A DNA stretch of 64,000 nt from Streptomyces sp. NBC_00078 (GCF_026343335.1 NZ_JAPELX010000001.1:7068001-7132000); one strand, 5' to 3'. Positions 34,406-42,731 are shown, numbered from the stretch's first letter. The notes: generated by a model from the sequence alone, not told the origin. Numbers and translations are program-made.

Positions 34406-35218
34406 TCAGACGCCCGCGAACTCGGCCCCCGCGTCCCTGAGCCGCGCGTGCAGACCCCGGAAGACGGCGGCCGAGCGGACGCCGGGCCAGTCCCCGGGCA
34501 GGAGACGGGCGGGCAGCCCGGGGTCGGCGTAGGGAAGGTGGCGCCAGGAGTCGAGGGCGAGGAGGTAGTCGCGGTAGGCCTCCTCGGGCGAGGTGCCGGT
34601 TCGGTGCTCCCACTCGTGCAGCACCGGCGCGTGCCGGTCCAGGAACGCCTCGTGCTCCTTGGCGATCGCGGCCAGGTCCCACCAGCGGGCGACCGCCTCC
34701 GCGGTCGCCGCGAACCCCAGGTGCTCGCCGCGGAACAGATCGACGTACGGGTCGAGGCGCAGCCGCTGCAGGGTGTGCCGGGTCTCCTCGTACAGGCCGG
34801 CAGGGGCGATCCACACCCCGGGTGCCGCCGTGCCGAAGCCGAGCCCGGCCAGGCGGGAGCGCAGCACGTGCCGCTTCTGCCGCTCCGACTCCGGCACGGA
34901 GAACACGGCGAGCACCCAGCCCTCGTCCTCGGGTGGTCTGGTGGCGTAGATGCGCCGGTCGCCGTCGTCGAGCAACTGGCGGGCGTCCGGCGAGAGTTGG
35001 TATCCGGCCGCGCCCTGCGCCGTACGGGCCGGCGCCAGCAGCCCGCGGCGTTTGAGACGGGACACCGACGAGCGCACGGAGGGCGCGTCCACGCCGACCG
35101 CGGCCAGCAGCCGGATCAGTTCGGCGACGGGCACGGGGCCCGGCGCGAAGCGGCCGTACGCGCCGTAGAGCGTGACGATGAGAGACCGTGGTGCATGCTG
35201 GTCGGACACGTTGATCAT
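34406..35218 (-). CDS. PaaX-family transcriptional repressor
   Basis: 270 residues. An N-terminal winged helix (SLIVTLYGAYGRF, VAELIRLLAAVGVDAPSVRSSVSRLKRRGLL) is followed by the PaaX core (EDEGWVLAVFSVPESERQKRHVLRSRLAGLGFG, APGVWIAP) and the C-terminal PaaX domain (DLAAIAKEHEAFL, YRDYLLALDSWRHLPYADPGLPARLLP). PaaX proteins repress aromatic-CoA pathways and are released by the aryl-CoA product. It lies 15 bases behind the CoA-ligase gene, in one operon. It is the natural reader of the shared element at 31115 and 36939. Confidence 0.93.
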   Translation of the reverse strand: MINVSDQHAPRSLIVTLYGAYGRFAPGPVPVAELIRLLAAVGVDAPSVRSSVSRLKRRGLLAPARTAQGAAGYQLSPDARQLLDDGDRRIYATRPPEDEGWVLAVFSVPESERQKRHVLRSRLAGLGFGTAAPGVWIAPAGLYEETRHTLQRLRLDPYVDLFRGEHLGFAATAEAVARWWDLAAIAKEHEAFLDRHAPVLHEWEHRTGTSPEEAYRDYLLALDSWRHLPYADPGLPARLLPGDWPGVRSAAVFRGLHARLRDAGAEFAGV

Positions 35219-35233
35219 CTTAGGTCGTCGGCA

Positions 35234-36874
35234 TCAGTGCTGGTCACCTTTGGTGCCGCGTTCGACGGCACCTGGGGCCTCCTGGGCAAAGTCACGTTCG
35301 GTGCGCAGTCTGAAGCGCTGCAGCTTGCCCGTCGCCGTGCGCGGCAGTGCCTCCAGGAAGACGATCTCGCGCGGGCATTTGTAGGGCGCCAGCTCGGACC
35401 TGACGAAGGTGCGCAGCGAGTCGGCGTCCCGCTCGGCGCCCTCCCTGAGGACGGCGTACGCCACGACCACCTGCCCGCGCGCCTCGTCGGGGCGCCCCAC
35501 GACGGCTGCCTCCACCACGTCCGGGTGACGCAGCAGAGCGTCCTCGACCTCCGGTCCCGCGATGTTGTACCCAGCAGAGATGATCATGTCGTCGGCGCGT
35601 GCGACATGGTGGAAGTAGCCGTCGCCGTCGCGGACATACGTGTCACCCGTGACGTTCCAGCCGCCCCGCACATAGTCGCGCTGGCGAGGATCGCTGAGGT
35701 ATCGGCAGCCGACGGGCCCGCGTACGGCCAGCAGCCCCGGCTGTCCGTCGGGCACGGGCTCCCCGTCCGCGTCCTGCACGCGCGCGTGCCAGCCCGGTAC
35801 GGGCACGCCCGTCGTCCCGGGCCTGATCCGTTCGTCGGCCGCGGCGATGAAGATGTGCAGCAGCTCGGTGGCGCCGATGCCGTTGATGATGCGCAGCCCG
35901 GTCCGCTCGTACCAGGCCTGCCAGGTGGCGGCGGGCAGGTTTTCGCCGGCCGAGACGCAGCGGCGCAGGGACGGGATGTCGTAGGCGTCGAGTTCGTCGA
36001 GCATCGCGCGGTAGGCCGTCGGCGCGGTGAACAGCACGGAGACCCGATGCTCGGCGATCGCCGGCAACAGCTGTGCGGGATGGGCCTGTTCGAGCAGGAG
36101 CGCACTGGCACCGGCCCGCAGCGGGAAGATCACCAGGCCGCCGAGCCCGAAGGTGAAGCCGAGCGGAGGGCTGCCCGTGAAGACATCGTCCTCATGTGGT
36201 TGCAGCACATGTCTGGAGAAGGTGTCGGCTATCGCGAGCACATCCCGGTGGAAGTGCATGCACCCTTTGGGGCGGCCGGTCGTACCCGAGGTGAACGCGA
36301 TCAGCGCGACGTCGTCGGCCGCGGTGGCGACGGTGGGATAGGGGGTGCCGGGCGCCGCGCGGCGCAGGAGGTCGTCGGGGGCGTCGCCGCCGTACGTCGT
36401 GATCCGCAGTCCCGGTATCTCGGCCTTCGCCAGGTCGTCGACGGCCCGTATGTCGCACAGGGCGTGCCGTACCGCGGCGATCTCGCACATCGTGGTCAGC
36501 TCGTGCGGGCGCTGCTGGGCCAGCACGGTGACCGCGACTGCGCCCGCCTTCAGCACGGCCAGCCAGCAGGCCGCGAGCCAGGGCGTGGTCGGGCCGCGCA
36601 GCAGGACGCGGTTGCCGGGGAGCACACCGAGGTCGCGGGTGAGGATGTGCGCGACGCGGTCGACACGGGCGCGGAGGTCGGCGTACGTCCAGGAAGGGCC
36701 GGCGGGGGTGTGGAACACCGGGCGGCCGGGGTCGGCGTGGTCAAGGAGTTCGGCGGCGCAGTTCAGCCGATCGGGGTAACGCAGCTCCGGCAGATCGAAG
36801 CGCAGTTCGGGCCATTCCCCGGGCGGCGGGAGGTGATCGCGCGCGAAGGTGTCGACGTGGGCCGAGACGTTCAT
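35234..36874 (-). CDS. Aromatic acid:CoA ligase of the benzoate-CoA ligase type
   Basis: 546 residues. ANL-superfamily enzyme that activates a carboxylate with ATP and CoA. The P-loop is FTSGTTGRPKGC (about 190-201), followed by SPPLGFTFGLGGLVIFPL, the A5 region NGIGATELLHIF, DDMIISAGYNIAGPEVED and the catalytic lysine in LPRTATGKLQRF near the C terminus. The TELLHIF pattern and start (EWPELRFDLPELRYPDRLN) resemble benzoate and 2-aminobenzoate CoA ligases more than fatty acid ligases. It should make the aryl-CoA used by the monooxygenase/reductase. Confidence 0.9.
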   Translation of the reverse strand: MNVSAHVDTFARDHLPPPGEWPELRFDLPELRYPDRLNCAAELLDHADPGRPVFHTPAGPSWTYADLRARVDRVAHILTRDLGVLPGNRVLLRGPTTPWLAACWLAVLKAGAVAVTVLAQQRPHELTTMCEIAAVRHALCDIRAVDDLAKAEIPGLRITTYGGDAPDDLLRRAAPGTPYPTVATAADDVALIAFTSGTTGRPKGCMHFHRDVLAIADTFSRHVLQPHEDDVFTGSPPLGFTFGLGGLVIFPLRAGASALLLEQAHPAQLLPAIAEHRVSVLFTAPTAYRAMLDELDAYDIPSLRRCVSAGENLPAATWQAWYERTGLRIINGIGATELLHIFIAAADERIRPGTTGVPVPGWHARVQDADGEPVPDGQPGLLAVRGPVGCRYLSDPRQRDYVRGGWNVTGDTYVRDGDGYFHHVARADDMIISAGYNIAGPEVEDALLRHPDVVEAAVVGRPDEARGQVVVAYAVLREGAERDADSLRTFVRSELAPYKCPREIVFLEALPRTATGKLQRFRLRTERDFAQEAPGAVERGTKGDQH

Positions 36875-36928
36875 GGCGGTGCGCCCCCTTGCCGTTCTGG
36901 CCGTCGTGGTGGGCTCGCGCCTTGAGCG

Positions 36929-36964
36929 TATCGTGTTGGTGACGACAGTCAACGGTACGCGATA
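36929..36964. promoter_or_regulatory. Shared catabolic operator, copy B
   Basis: GTGACGACAGTCAA at 36939-36952 is identical to copy A, here flanked by TATCGTG and CGCGATA, nearly perfect inverted arms. It lies in the 125-base divergent region between the CoA ligase and the acyl-CoA dehydrogenase, so one bound regulator could control both. Confidence 0.65.
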
Positions 36965-36999
36965 TCGTCGGGGGAGGCGCGGAGGAGAGGGGACCGGCA

Positions 37000-38367
37000 A
37001 TGCCCGCATTCTCGCTCGAACCGGAACAGATCGCCCGGTGTGGAGCACTGCGCACCACGGCCGCGGAGCGGCTGCGCCCGCTCGCCGAGAAGGGCGAACC
37101 GGGGCACGTCAATCGCGCGCTCGTCGCGGAACTGGGCGCGCTCGGCCTTGTGGAGCGGCTGTTCGGCTCGGGCGCCCTGGAGCTGTGCCTGATGCGGGAA
37201 TCCCTGGCGTACGTCTGTACGGAGGCGGAGACGGCGCTGGCCCTGCAGGGGCTCGGCGCCCATCCCGTGTACGCCGGCGGCACCCCGGCCCAGCGCGACC
37301 GCTGGCTGCCGAAGGTCATCGAGGGCTCAGCGGTGGCCGCCTTCGCTCTGACCGAGCCGGGGGCGGGGTCGGATGCCGGTGCGCTGGGGATGCGCGCGCA
37401 GCCGGAGGCCTCGCGGTCGGGCGGCACGGGGCGGGCCGCCGCTGTCCCGCGGGCGGTGACCGGCGAGACGGGGGCGCCCGATTGCGAGGGGAACGCAGGG
37501 CCGGACGGCCTGCGGCCGGGTGACGTCCGAACGGCCACGCCCGGCGGTGCGCGGTCCGGCTACGGGCCCGTCGGCTCCGGCGCGTCCCCCGGTGCCGGAA
37601 ACCGTGATCCGATTCCGGCCGATTCCCTCGCCGCGGAACCCGACGGCCGCGCCGCCTGGCGCCTCACGGGCGAGAAGTGCTGGATCTCCAACGCGCCCGA
37701 GGCCGACTTCTACACCGTCTTCGCCCGTACCACCCCCGGCGCGGGCGCCCGCGGCGTGACCGCGTTCCTCGTGCCGGCCGATCGTCCCGGGCTCACCGGC
37801 GTGCCCCTCGACATGCTCTCGCCGCACGCCATCGGCGCCCTCGGTTTCGATGCCGTGCCCGTCACCGCGGACGATGTACTCGGCGACGTCGACGGCGGGT
37901 TCCGGGTCGCCATGGGGACCCTCAACCTGTTCCGCCCCAGCGTCGGCGCCTTCGCGGTCGGCATGGCACAGGCGGCACTCGACGCGAGTCTCGTGCACAC
38001 CTCCCAACGGGACGCGTTCGGCGGCAAGTTGAAGGACCTGCAGACCGTCGCCCACCAGGTCGCCGAGATGGCTCTGCGCACCGAGGCGGCCCGTCTCATG
38101 GTGTACGCGGCGGCGACGGCGTACGACGAAGGCGCCCCCGGTGTCCCCCGGCGCGCGGCGATGGCGAAGCTGATCGCCACCGAGACCGCGCAGTACGTCG
38201 TCGACAAGGCCGTCCAACTGCACGGCGCCCGCGCCCTGCGCCGCGGCCATCTGCTCGAACACCTCTACCGCGAGGTACGCGCCCCGCGCATCTACGAGGG
38301 GGCGAGCGAGGTCCAACGAGGCATCATCGCCAAGGAGTTGTACGCCGACCTGGAGGCAGCCGAGTGA
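37000..38367 (+). CDS. Acyl-CoA dehydrogenase with a 75-residue insertion
   Basis: 455 residues, against about 380 for the family. The start is clear (ATG after GGAGGAG). Family features: AAFALTEPGAGSDAGALG (about 112-129), LTGEKCWISNAPEADFYTVFAR (about 220-241), VDGGFRVAMGTLNLFRPSVGAFA, RDAFGGKLKDLQTVAHQVAEMA and a C-terminal QLHGARALRRGHLLEHLYREVRAPRIYEGASEVQRG. Between the first two lies a low-complexity Gly/Ala/Pro/Arg segment (about 135-210) in place of a short loop. No catalytic Glu was assigned. It probably dehydrogenates or desaturates the ring-reduced CoA intermediate. Confidence 0.88.
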   Translation: MPAFSLEPEQIARCGALRTTAAERLRPLAEKGEPGHVNRALVAELGALGLVERLFGSGALELCLMRESLAYVCTEAETALALQGLGAHPVYAGGTPAQRDRWLPKVIEGSAVAAFALTEPGAGSDAGALGMRAQPEASRSGGTGRAAAVPRAVTGETGAPDCEGNAGPDGLRPGDVRTATPGGARSGYGPVGSGASPGAGNRDPIPADSLAAEPDGRAAWRLTGEKCWISNAPEADFYTVFARTTPGAGARGVTAFLVPADRPGLTGVPLDMLSPHAIGALGFDAVPVTADDVLGDVDGGFRVAMGTLNLFRPSVGAFAVGMAQAALDASLVHTSQRDAFGGKLKDLQTVAHQVAEMALRTEAARLMVYAAATAYDEGAPGVPRRAAMAKLIATETAQYVVDKAVQLHGARALRRGHLLEHLYREVRAPRIYEGASEVQRGIIAKELYADLEAAE

Positions 38368-38762
38368 GCACCGAGCGCGTCAACCCGCCCGGCCTCTCAC
38401 CGCCGACGGGCTTCTCCCACGCGGTCGTCGCCACCGGCACCCGCCTCGTCTTCCTGGCCGGCCAGACCGCCCTCGACGCCGACGGCAAGATCACCGGCGA
38501 CACCCTCCCCGACCAGTTCGAGCGCGCTCTCACCAACCTGCTCACCGCCTTGCGCGCGGCGGGCGGCACTCCCGCCGACCTCGCCCGCGTCACCGTCTAC
38601 GCCACCGACGTCGCCGCGTACCGCATCCATGCCCCCGAACTGGGCCGCCTCTGGCGGGAGTCGGCGGGCCGTGACTACCCGGCGATGGCGGTCGTGGAGG
38701 TGGTACGCCTGTGGGACGAAAGGGCGATGGTGGAACTCGACGGGTTCGCCGTACTGCCCTAG
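38364..38762 (+). CDS. RidA/YjgF-family enamine deaminase-like protein
   Basis: 132 residues, GTG start overlapping the dehydrogenase stop as GTGA. RidA fold features are FSHAVVATGTRLVFLAGQTALDADGKI, FERALTNLLTALRAAGG, LARVTVYATDVAAY and PAMAVVEVVRLW. The usual catalytic Arg is in the last strand region (VVRLWDERAMVELDGFAV), although its identity needs alignment. RidA proteins hydrolyse enamines and imines; in an anthranilate-CoA pathway such a step would release the ring amino group as ammonia, which fits this location. Confidence 0.9.
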   Translation: MSTERVNPPGLSPPTGFSHAVVATGTRLVFLAGQTALDADGKITGDTLPDQFERALTNLLTALRAAGGTPADLARVTVYATDVAAYRIHAPELGRLWRESAGRDYPAMAVVEVVRLWDERAMVELDGFAVLP

Positions 38763-38766
38763 GACC

Positions 38767-38784
38767 TCAGAAGACCACTTCTGA
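38767..38784. terminator. Bidirectional hairpin between convergent genes
   Basis: Perfect 7-base stem TCAGAAG / CTTCTGA with a 4-base loop, between the RidA-like stop (38762) and the DUF5999 stop (38812). Confidence 0.55.
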
Positions 38785-38811
38785 AACAGGCCCTACTGGC
38801 CCGGCAAGGGC

Positions 38812-39006
38812 TCAGGCGGCGATGGCCAGCCGCTCGGCGGGCACCCGTTGCGGCCCGACGGCCCTGCCGTCGGGCGTCAGCTCGCCCGTGTCGTCGAACA
38901 CGATCGCGCCGTCGCACAGGAGGCTCCAGCCCTGCTCGGGATGGGCGGCGACGATGTGCACGGCATTGGCGTCGAAGGAAGGGCACGAGGACTGGTGGGA
39001 ACACAT
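38812..39006 (-). CDS. DUF5999 small protein
   Basis: 64 residues, unmistakably of the actinobacterial DUF5999 group: start MCSHQSSCPSFDANAVHIV, core AAHPEQGWSLLCDGAIVFDDTGEL, tail PDGRAVGPQRV. The two N-terminal Cys and His (C-x-H-x4-C) could hold a metal but this is not established. The function is unknown. Rightward of it the 39007-39231 region is a short divergent promoter area. Confidence 0.88.
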   Translation of the reverse strand: MCSHQSSCPSFDANAVHIVAAHPEQGWSLLCDGAIVFDDTGELTPDGRAVGPQRVPAERLAIAA

Positions 39007-39231
39007 GGCGCACCTCCACGTCGGTCGGGACCCTCCATCGGGCCCCTATGGACAGACCATGCTCCCCTCGCGAACTCATCGGAACGGCCGGACGTGAAGC
39101 GTGACAACACGCGGACAACACCCGGACGGTTCAACGACCGTCGATGCGGACTCGCCACCGAGTGGGTGACGGTCACGGCCAGAGGTCCGCCCGGCGGGTA
39201 CCAGTGGAAGCCCCACCTACAGGAGGTTCCC

Positions 39232-39705
39232 ATGTCCAAGCGCCCCGCCCTGGCCCTCGCCGCCGGTGCCGCGCTGTTCCTGCTCGCCGCTCCCGCCGTC
39301 CCGGCGGCCGCGGCCCCGCACACCACGGCCGCCGATCTGCAGGAGTCGGTGACCGTCGACCCGAAGGGCCGCATCGCGGAGGACGGCACCATCACCCTCA
39401 CCGGCACCTACCGCTGCGTCGGCAGCACGGGCCCGGCCTTCGTCAGCTCCTCCGTGCTCCAGAGCACCTCGGAGTCCTCCGCCAGCCCGAGCTCCACGAC
39501 CGTGATCCAGGGGATCGGCGGCACCATGGCCGTGTGCGACGGCGTGAAACACCGGTGGGAGAACACCAGCAAGCCCTCGCCGGCCATCGGCCCGGGCACG
39601 GTGGGTGTCGAGGCCACGGTCACCGAACTCCGCTTCCACGGCATCCTGCCGCTGCCCCACTTCCACGCCGAACAGCGGCACGAAGTCACCCTGACCAAGG
39701 ACTGA
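39232..39705 (+). CDS. Secreted DUF6299-like protein
   Basis: 157 residues, ATG preceded by AGGAGG. Signal peptide ending AVPAAAA. The mature part is a small beta domain: VTVDPKGRIAEDGTITLTGTYRCVG, FVSSSVLQST, a pair of Cys (YRCVG and VCDGVKHRW) likely to form a disulfide, VGVEATVTELRFHG, and an ending LPLPHFHAEQRHEVTL. From memory this pattern is DUF6299, a secreted family of unknown role common in Streptomyces. Confidence 0.75.
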   Translation: MSKRPALALAAGAALFLLAAPAVPAAAAPHTTAADLQESVTVDPKGRIAEDGTITLTGTYRCVGSTGPAFVSSSVLQSTSESSASPSSTTVIQGIGGTMAVCDGVKHRWENTSKPSPAIGPGTVGVEATVTELRFHGILPLPHFHAEQRHEVTLTKD

Positions 39706-39842
39706 CCGCCGCCCCGTCGCGCCGCCGTACCGGACCGGTCGGCGGCGCGCGGCATGTGGGGCCACGCCGCCCGCGGCCAGGGATGTCTTCAACTTCCCAA
39801 TCCAGCAAACGGCCCGTGCCGCGCATCTTGTCAAACATTGAA

Positions 39843-39888
39843 CGGACTTCTAAAGTCCGGCGATACAGGGAGCGTGGGACCGCTCCCG
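39843..39888 (+). promoter_or_regulatory. Operator region of the GH16 gene, CebR-like box
   Basis: Two inverted repeats precede the gene: CGGACTT-CTA-AAGTCCG (39843-39859) and TGGGACCGCTCCCG (39875-39888). The second matches the CebR box TGGGAGCGCTCCCA at 12 of 14 positions and is centred about 40 bases before the start. CebR represses cello-oligosaccharide genes in Streptomyces, so glucan-linked control is likely. Confidence 0.6.
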
Positions 39889-39921
39889 CGCCCCCCACGT
39901 CATCCGAGCAATGGAATCGCG

Positions 39922-40647
39922 ATGTCATCTGCACTCCTCAGGCCGGGACGCCTGATAGTCGCCGCCCTGGCGGCGCTGTCACTCCTTCTGCTGGGGCAGC
40001 CGCAAGCCCACGCGGCGTCCTGGGGAAGCCCCCGAACGGTCAACTCGTGGAACACCATCAACGGACGGTGGACCGCCAACAACGAGCTGGAGACCTACAC
40101 CCCCGACTGCGTCTGGTACGAGGGCGGCACCCTCGTCATCAAGACCCACAAGTCGGGCGGCACGTACTACTCCGGCCGCGTGGAGTCCAAGGCCCTCTAC
40201 GGCTACGGCACTTACAGCTTCACCGCGAACATGCCCAACGGCCAGGGCCTCCTGCCTGCGGTATGGGCGGCCTACCTGAATCCGTGGCTGCCCGAGTTCG
40301 ACGCCGCCGAAATCGTCGGCCAGAACCCGAACACCGTCTACCAGACCTCGCACGACGCCAACAACGCCCAGAACCAGTTCTCGAAGACGAACTCCGCGGG
40401 CTGGACCAACGCGTACCACACGTACTCGTTCACCTGGTGGCCCGATCACATCGACTTCGCGGTGGACGGCACCATCACCGGCACCAAGTGGTACACCACC
40501 GCCCCGGGCGTCGGGATGCGCTTCATCGTCAACACGGCCGTCGGCGGCGACTGGCCGGGCAACCCCAACGACTCGACATGGGCCACACCGGACGGCGCGA
40601 GGTACCTGAAGGTCTCCTCGATCACGTACACCCCGTACGTTCCGTAG
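39922..40647 (+). CDS. Secreted glycoside hydrolase family 16
   Basis: 241 residues with a signal peptide (LIVAALAALSLLLLGQPQAHA). The GH16 catalytic motif E-x-D-x-x-E is present as EFDAAE (Glu125, Asp127, Glu130), with YGYGTYSFTANMP before it and YHTYSFTWWPDHIDFAVDG after it. GH16 enzymes act on beta-1,3/1,4-glucans, lichenan, agarose or related galactans; the exact substrate is not clear. No carbohydrate-binding module is attached. The upstream CebR-like box points to a glucan. Confidence 0.88.
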   Translation: MSSALLRPGRLIVAALAALSLLLLGQPQAHAASWGSPRTVNSWNTINGRWTANNELETYTPDCVWYEGGTLVIKTHKSGGTYYSGRVESKALYGYGTYSFTANMPNGQGLLPAVWAAYLNPWLPEFDAAEIVGQNPNTVYQTSHDANNAQNQFSKTNSAGWTNAYHTYSFTWWPDHIDFAVDGTITGTKWYTTAPGVGMRFIVNTAVGGDWPGNPNDSTWATPDGARYLKVSSITYTPYVP

Positions 40648-40804
40648 GAAGTTCCGCTTCAGCGGCTGCCTTGGAGGCACCCGCCCACAAGGCAGCCCCG
40701 GGGCGATCGGCGACCCAGATGTCCCGGAAGAGACCAGCGGACGCGGTGACCTGCCGTGATGGAGAGCCGCGAGGCGCTGAACTGCGAGAACAGCCTTTCG
40801 GCTG

Positions 40805-41346
40805 TTTTCGCTGGAGACCGCTTCGACCGACACCCAGTGCCTCGGCTACGACTGGGCCCAGCGCCTGAAGGCGGCCTGGACGGCCACGGATGACTGCGGG
40901 GCCACCCCTGTGCCCGGATCGTCGACCACGGTGGGCGGTCCGTCACCGTACTGGCAGACCTGGAGTTACGACGCCACGGGCGCCCGCTCCCCACCTCCGA
41001 CCCCAGCGGCGCCTGCGCGCAGGCCGACTGCGACACCCGCAACTGCCCCTACTGCCTCAACCGCACACCCACCGACACCGGCCCCCACTCGCCGGCCCTG
41101 ACCGACCACGCCGGCTCGGGCAGCACCGTCAACAACACCAAGGCGTACGCCAAGCAGCACAAGGCCAGCATCAGCAACAGTGCATCCGACACCCGGGCGC
41201 AGGAGCGCGCCCTGGAACGTCAGAAAGCCACCGCAGATGCGTCAGTCGCCGCCGCCAAGAAACAGGCATCAGGCTTCAGACACCGGCTGCTCAGCCTGGT
41301 CGCGGACGTCATCGGCCTCACCGACGCCTACGACTGCTTCACCAAG
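40805..41346 (+). pseudogene. Remnant of an RHS-repeat polymorphic toxin
   Basis: Two frames carry pieces of one gene. The first (40805-41010) reads ETASTDTQCLGYDWAQRLK and GGPSPYWQTWSYDATGAR, the RHS/YD-repeat style. After a frameshift the second (to 41346) reads SDPSGACAQADCDTRNCPYC, a charged helix ERALERQKATADASVAAAKK, and LLSLVADVIGLTDAYDCFTK, which resembles the pre-toxin segment of actinobacterial toxins. The sequence stops at CFTK where the leftward oxidoreductase gene begins to overlap. Both start and toxin domain are missing. From 40648 to 40804 nothing is seen. Confidence 0.75.
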
Positions 41347-41963
41347 GTGAGTTCGGTGATGCTGAGGGCGAAGTCCAAGTTCCCCACTCCGTGGTTGGCG
41401 AGGCCTACCGTGACCACGCCCGCTCCTTCCAGCCAGTGCGCCATCTTCAGGCCGCCGACGTCCAGCGGGCGCAGCCCGAGGCTCTCGACGAACGCCTCCA
41501 CACTTGACTTGGCCTGCGCATTGTCGCCCGCGATGAAGACGTCGGGCCGGCCCTTCTCCAGGACATGACGGAAGATGGTGTTGAACGCCTTCACCACGCT
41601 GGCGCCGACCGGGGCGGCCTTGGCGGCTTCCTGCGCGATCGAGGTCTCCTCGCGGTGGGCCAGCCCGTCGAACGTGGAGTTGAAGGGGTTGCTGATGTCG
41701 ACGATGATCTTGCCCGCGAGTGCGTCTCCGTACTGGGCGATGGCCGGCACGACACCGTCGTACAACAAGGCCACGATGACGATGTCCCCGGCCGGGGTGG
41801 CGCCCCATTCTCCGGTCGTGGCGCCGTCGCCGAGAGCCTCGGCCAGGTCAGCGGCCTTGGACTGGTCCCGGCCCGTGATCTCGACGGTGTTGCCGCCCGC
41901 TATCGCCCGCGCGCCGATGGTGCGGGCCATGTTCCCGGCGCCGATGATGCTGATGTTGCTCAT
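41328..41963 (-). CDS. NADPH-dependent F420 reductase-like oxidoreductase
   Basis: 211 residues. Rossmann start ISIIGAGNMARTIGARAIAGGN with GxGxxA variant, then VEITGRDQSKAADLAEALG, GDIVIVALLYDGV, KIIVDISNPFN, and the second-half motif VVKAFNTIF. This fits the NADP/F420 oxidoreductase-like family. The last few codons (LVKQS) come from the opposite strand of the RHS remnant, so the natural C terminus may have been replaced. It lies 33 bases behind an SDR gene, probably in the TetR-controlled operon. Confidence 0.85.
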   Translation of the reverse strand: MSNISIIGAGNMARTIGARAIAGGNTVEITGRDQSKAADLAEALGDGATTGEWGATPAGDIVIVALLYDGVVPAIAQYGDALAGKIIVDISNPFNSTFDGLAHREETSIAQEAAKAAPVGASVVKAFNTIFRHVLEKGRPDVFIAGDNAQAKSSVEAFVESLGLRPLDVGGLKMAHWLEGAGVVTVGLANHGVGNLDFALSITELTLVKQS

Positions 41964-41996
41964 GAGATGTCCTGCCCTGGGTGTGGGTGGTCCGGT

Positions 41997-42731
41997 TCAG
42001 ATGGCAGTGGTGCCGCCGTCGGCGACGAGTTCCATGCCGTTGACGTAGCTGGAGTCGTCAGAGGCGAGGAAGAGGGCGGCGGTGGCAATTTCGTCGGGCC
42101 TGCCCATCTGGCCGCGGGGGATGAGGGACTCGAACTGGCGCTTGGTGGCCTCGTCGAAGAGCTCTTCCTGCTTCGCGGTGGCGACCTGGCCGGGGGTCAG
42201 GACGTTGACGCGGATGCGGCGGTCCTTGAGCTCGTTGAGCCAGATACGGGCCCAGGCCTGCTGGACGGCCTTGCTGCCGGCGTAGACGCTCCAGCCGGGG
42301 AAGGCGCCGAGGGAGGCGTTGGAGCCGGTCATGAGGATGGAGCCGCCGTCATTGAAGAGCGGAAGGGCCTTCTGGACGGTGAACAGGGTGCCGCGGGCGT
42401 TGAGCCCGAACCAGGTGTCGAACTGGGCCTCGGTGATCTCGCCGAGCGGGGCGGGCTCGCCCCCGCCTGCGCTGGCCCACAACACATCGATGCTGCCCTT
42501 CTCCCGCTTGACGGTGTCGTACAGGCGGTCCAGGTCGTCCAGGTCGGCAGCGTCGCCCTGCACGCCGGTGACGTTGCGGCCGATCTGCTTCACGGCCTCG
42601 TCCAGGGCGTCCTGGCGGCGGCCGGTGATGAAGACGTGCGCTCCCTCTTCAACGAACAGCTTCGCGCCGGCCAGCGCCATGCCGCTGGTGCCGCCGGTGA
42701 TGACCGCGACCTTGCCGTCGAGCTTTCCCAT
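41997..42731 (-). CDS. SDR-family oxidoreductase with altered cofactor loop
   Basis: 244 residues. Short-chain dehydrogenase with Ser and Tyr-x3-Lys catalytic residues (MTGSNASLGAF, SVYAGSKAV), WASAGGGEPAPLGEI in place of NNAG, and the terminal LASDDSSYVNGMELVADGG. The cofactor loop TGxxxGxG reads TGGTSGMA: the last Gly is Ala, usually a conserved position, so binding may be weakened or shifted. It is the first gene of a leftward pair and is divergent from a TetR gene. Confidence 0.9.
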   Translation of the reverse strand: MGKLDGKVAVITGGTSGMALAGAKLFVEEGAHVFITGRRQDALDEAVKQIGRNVTGVQGDAADLDDLDRLYDTVKREKGSIDVLWASAGGGEPAPLGEITEAQFDTWFGLNARGTLFTVQKALPLFNDGGSILMTGSNASLGAFPGWSVYAGSKAVQQAWARIWLNELKDRRIRVNVLTPGQVATAKQEELFDEATKRQFESLIPRGQMGRPDEIATAALFLASDDSSYVNGMELVADGGTTAI

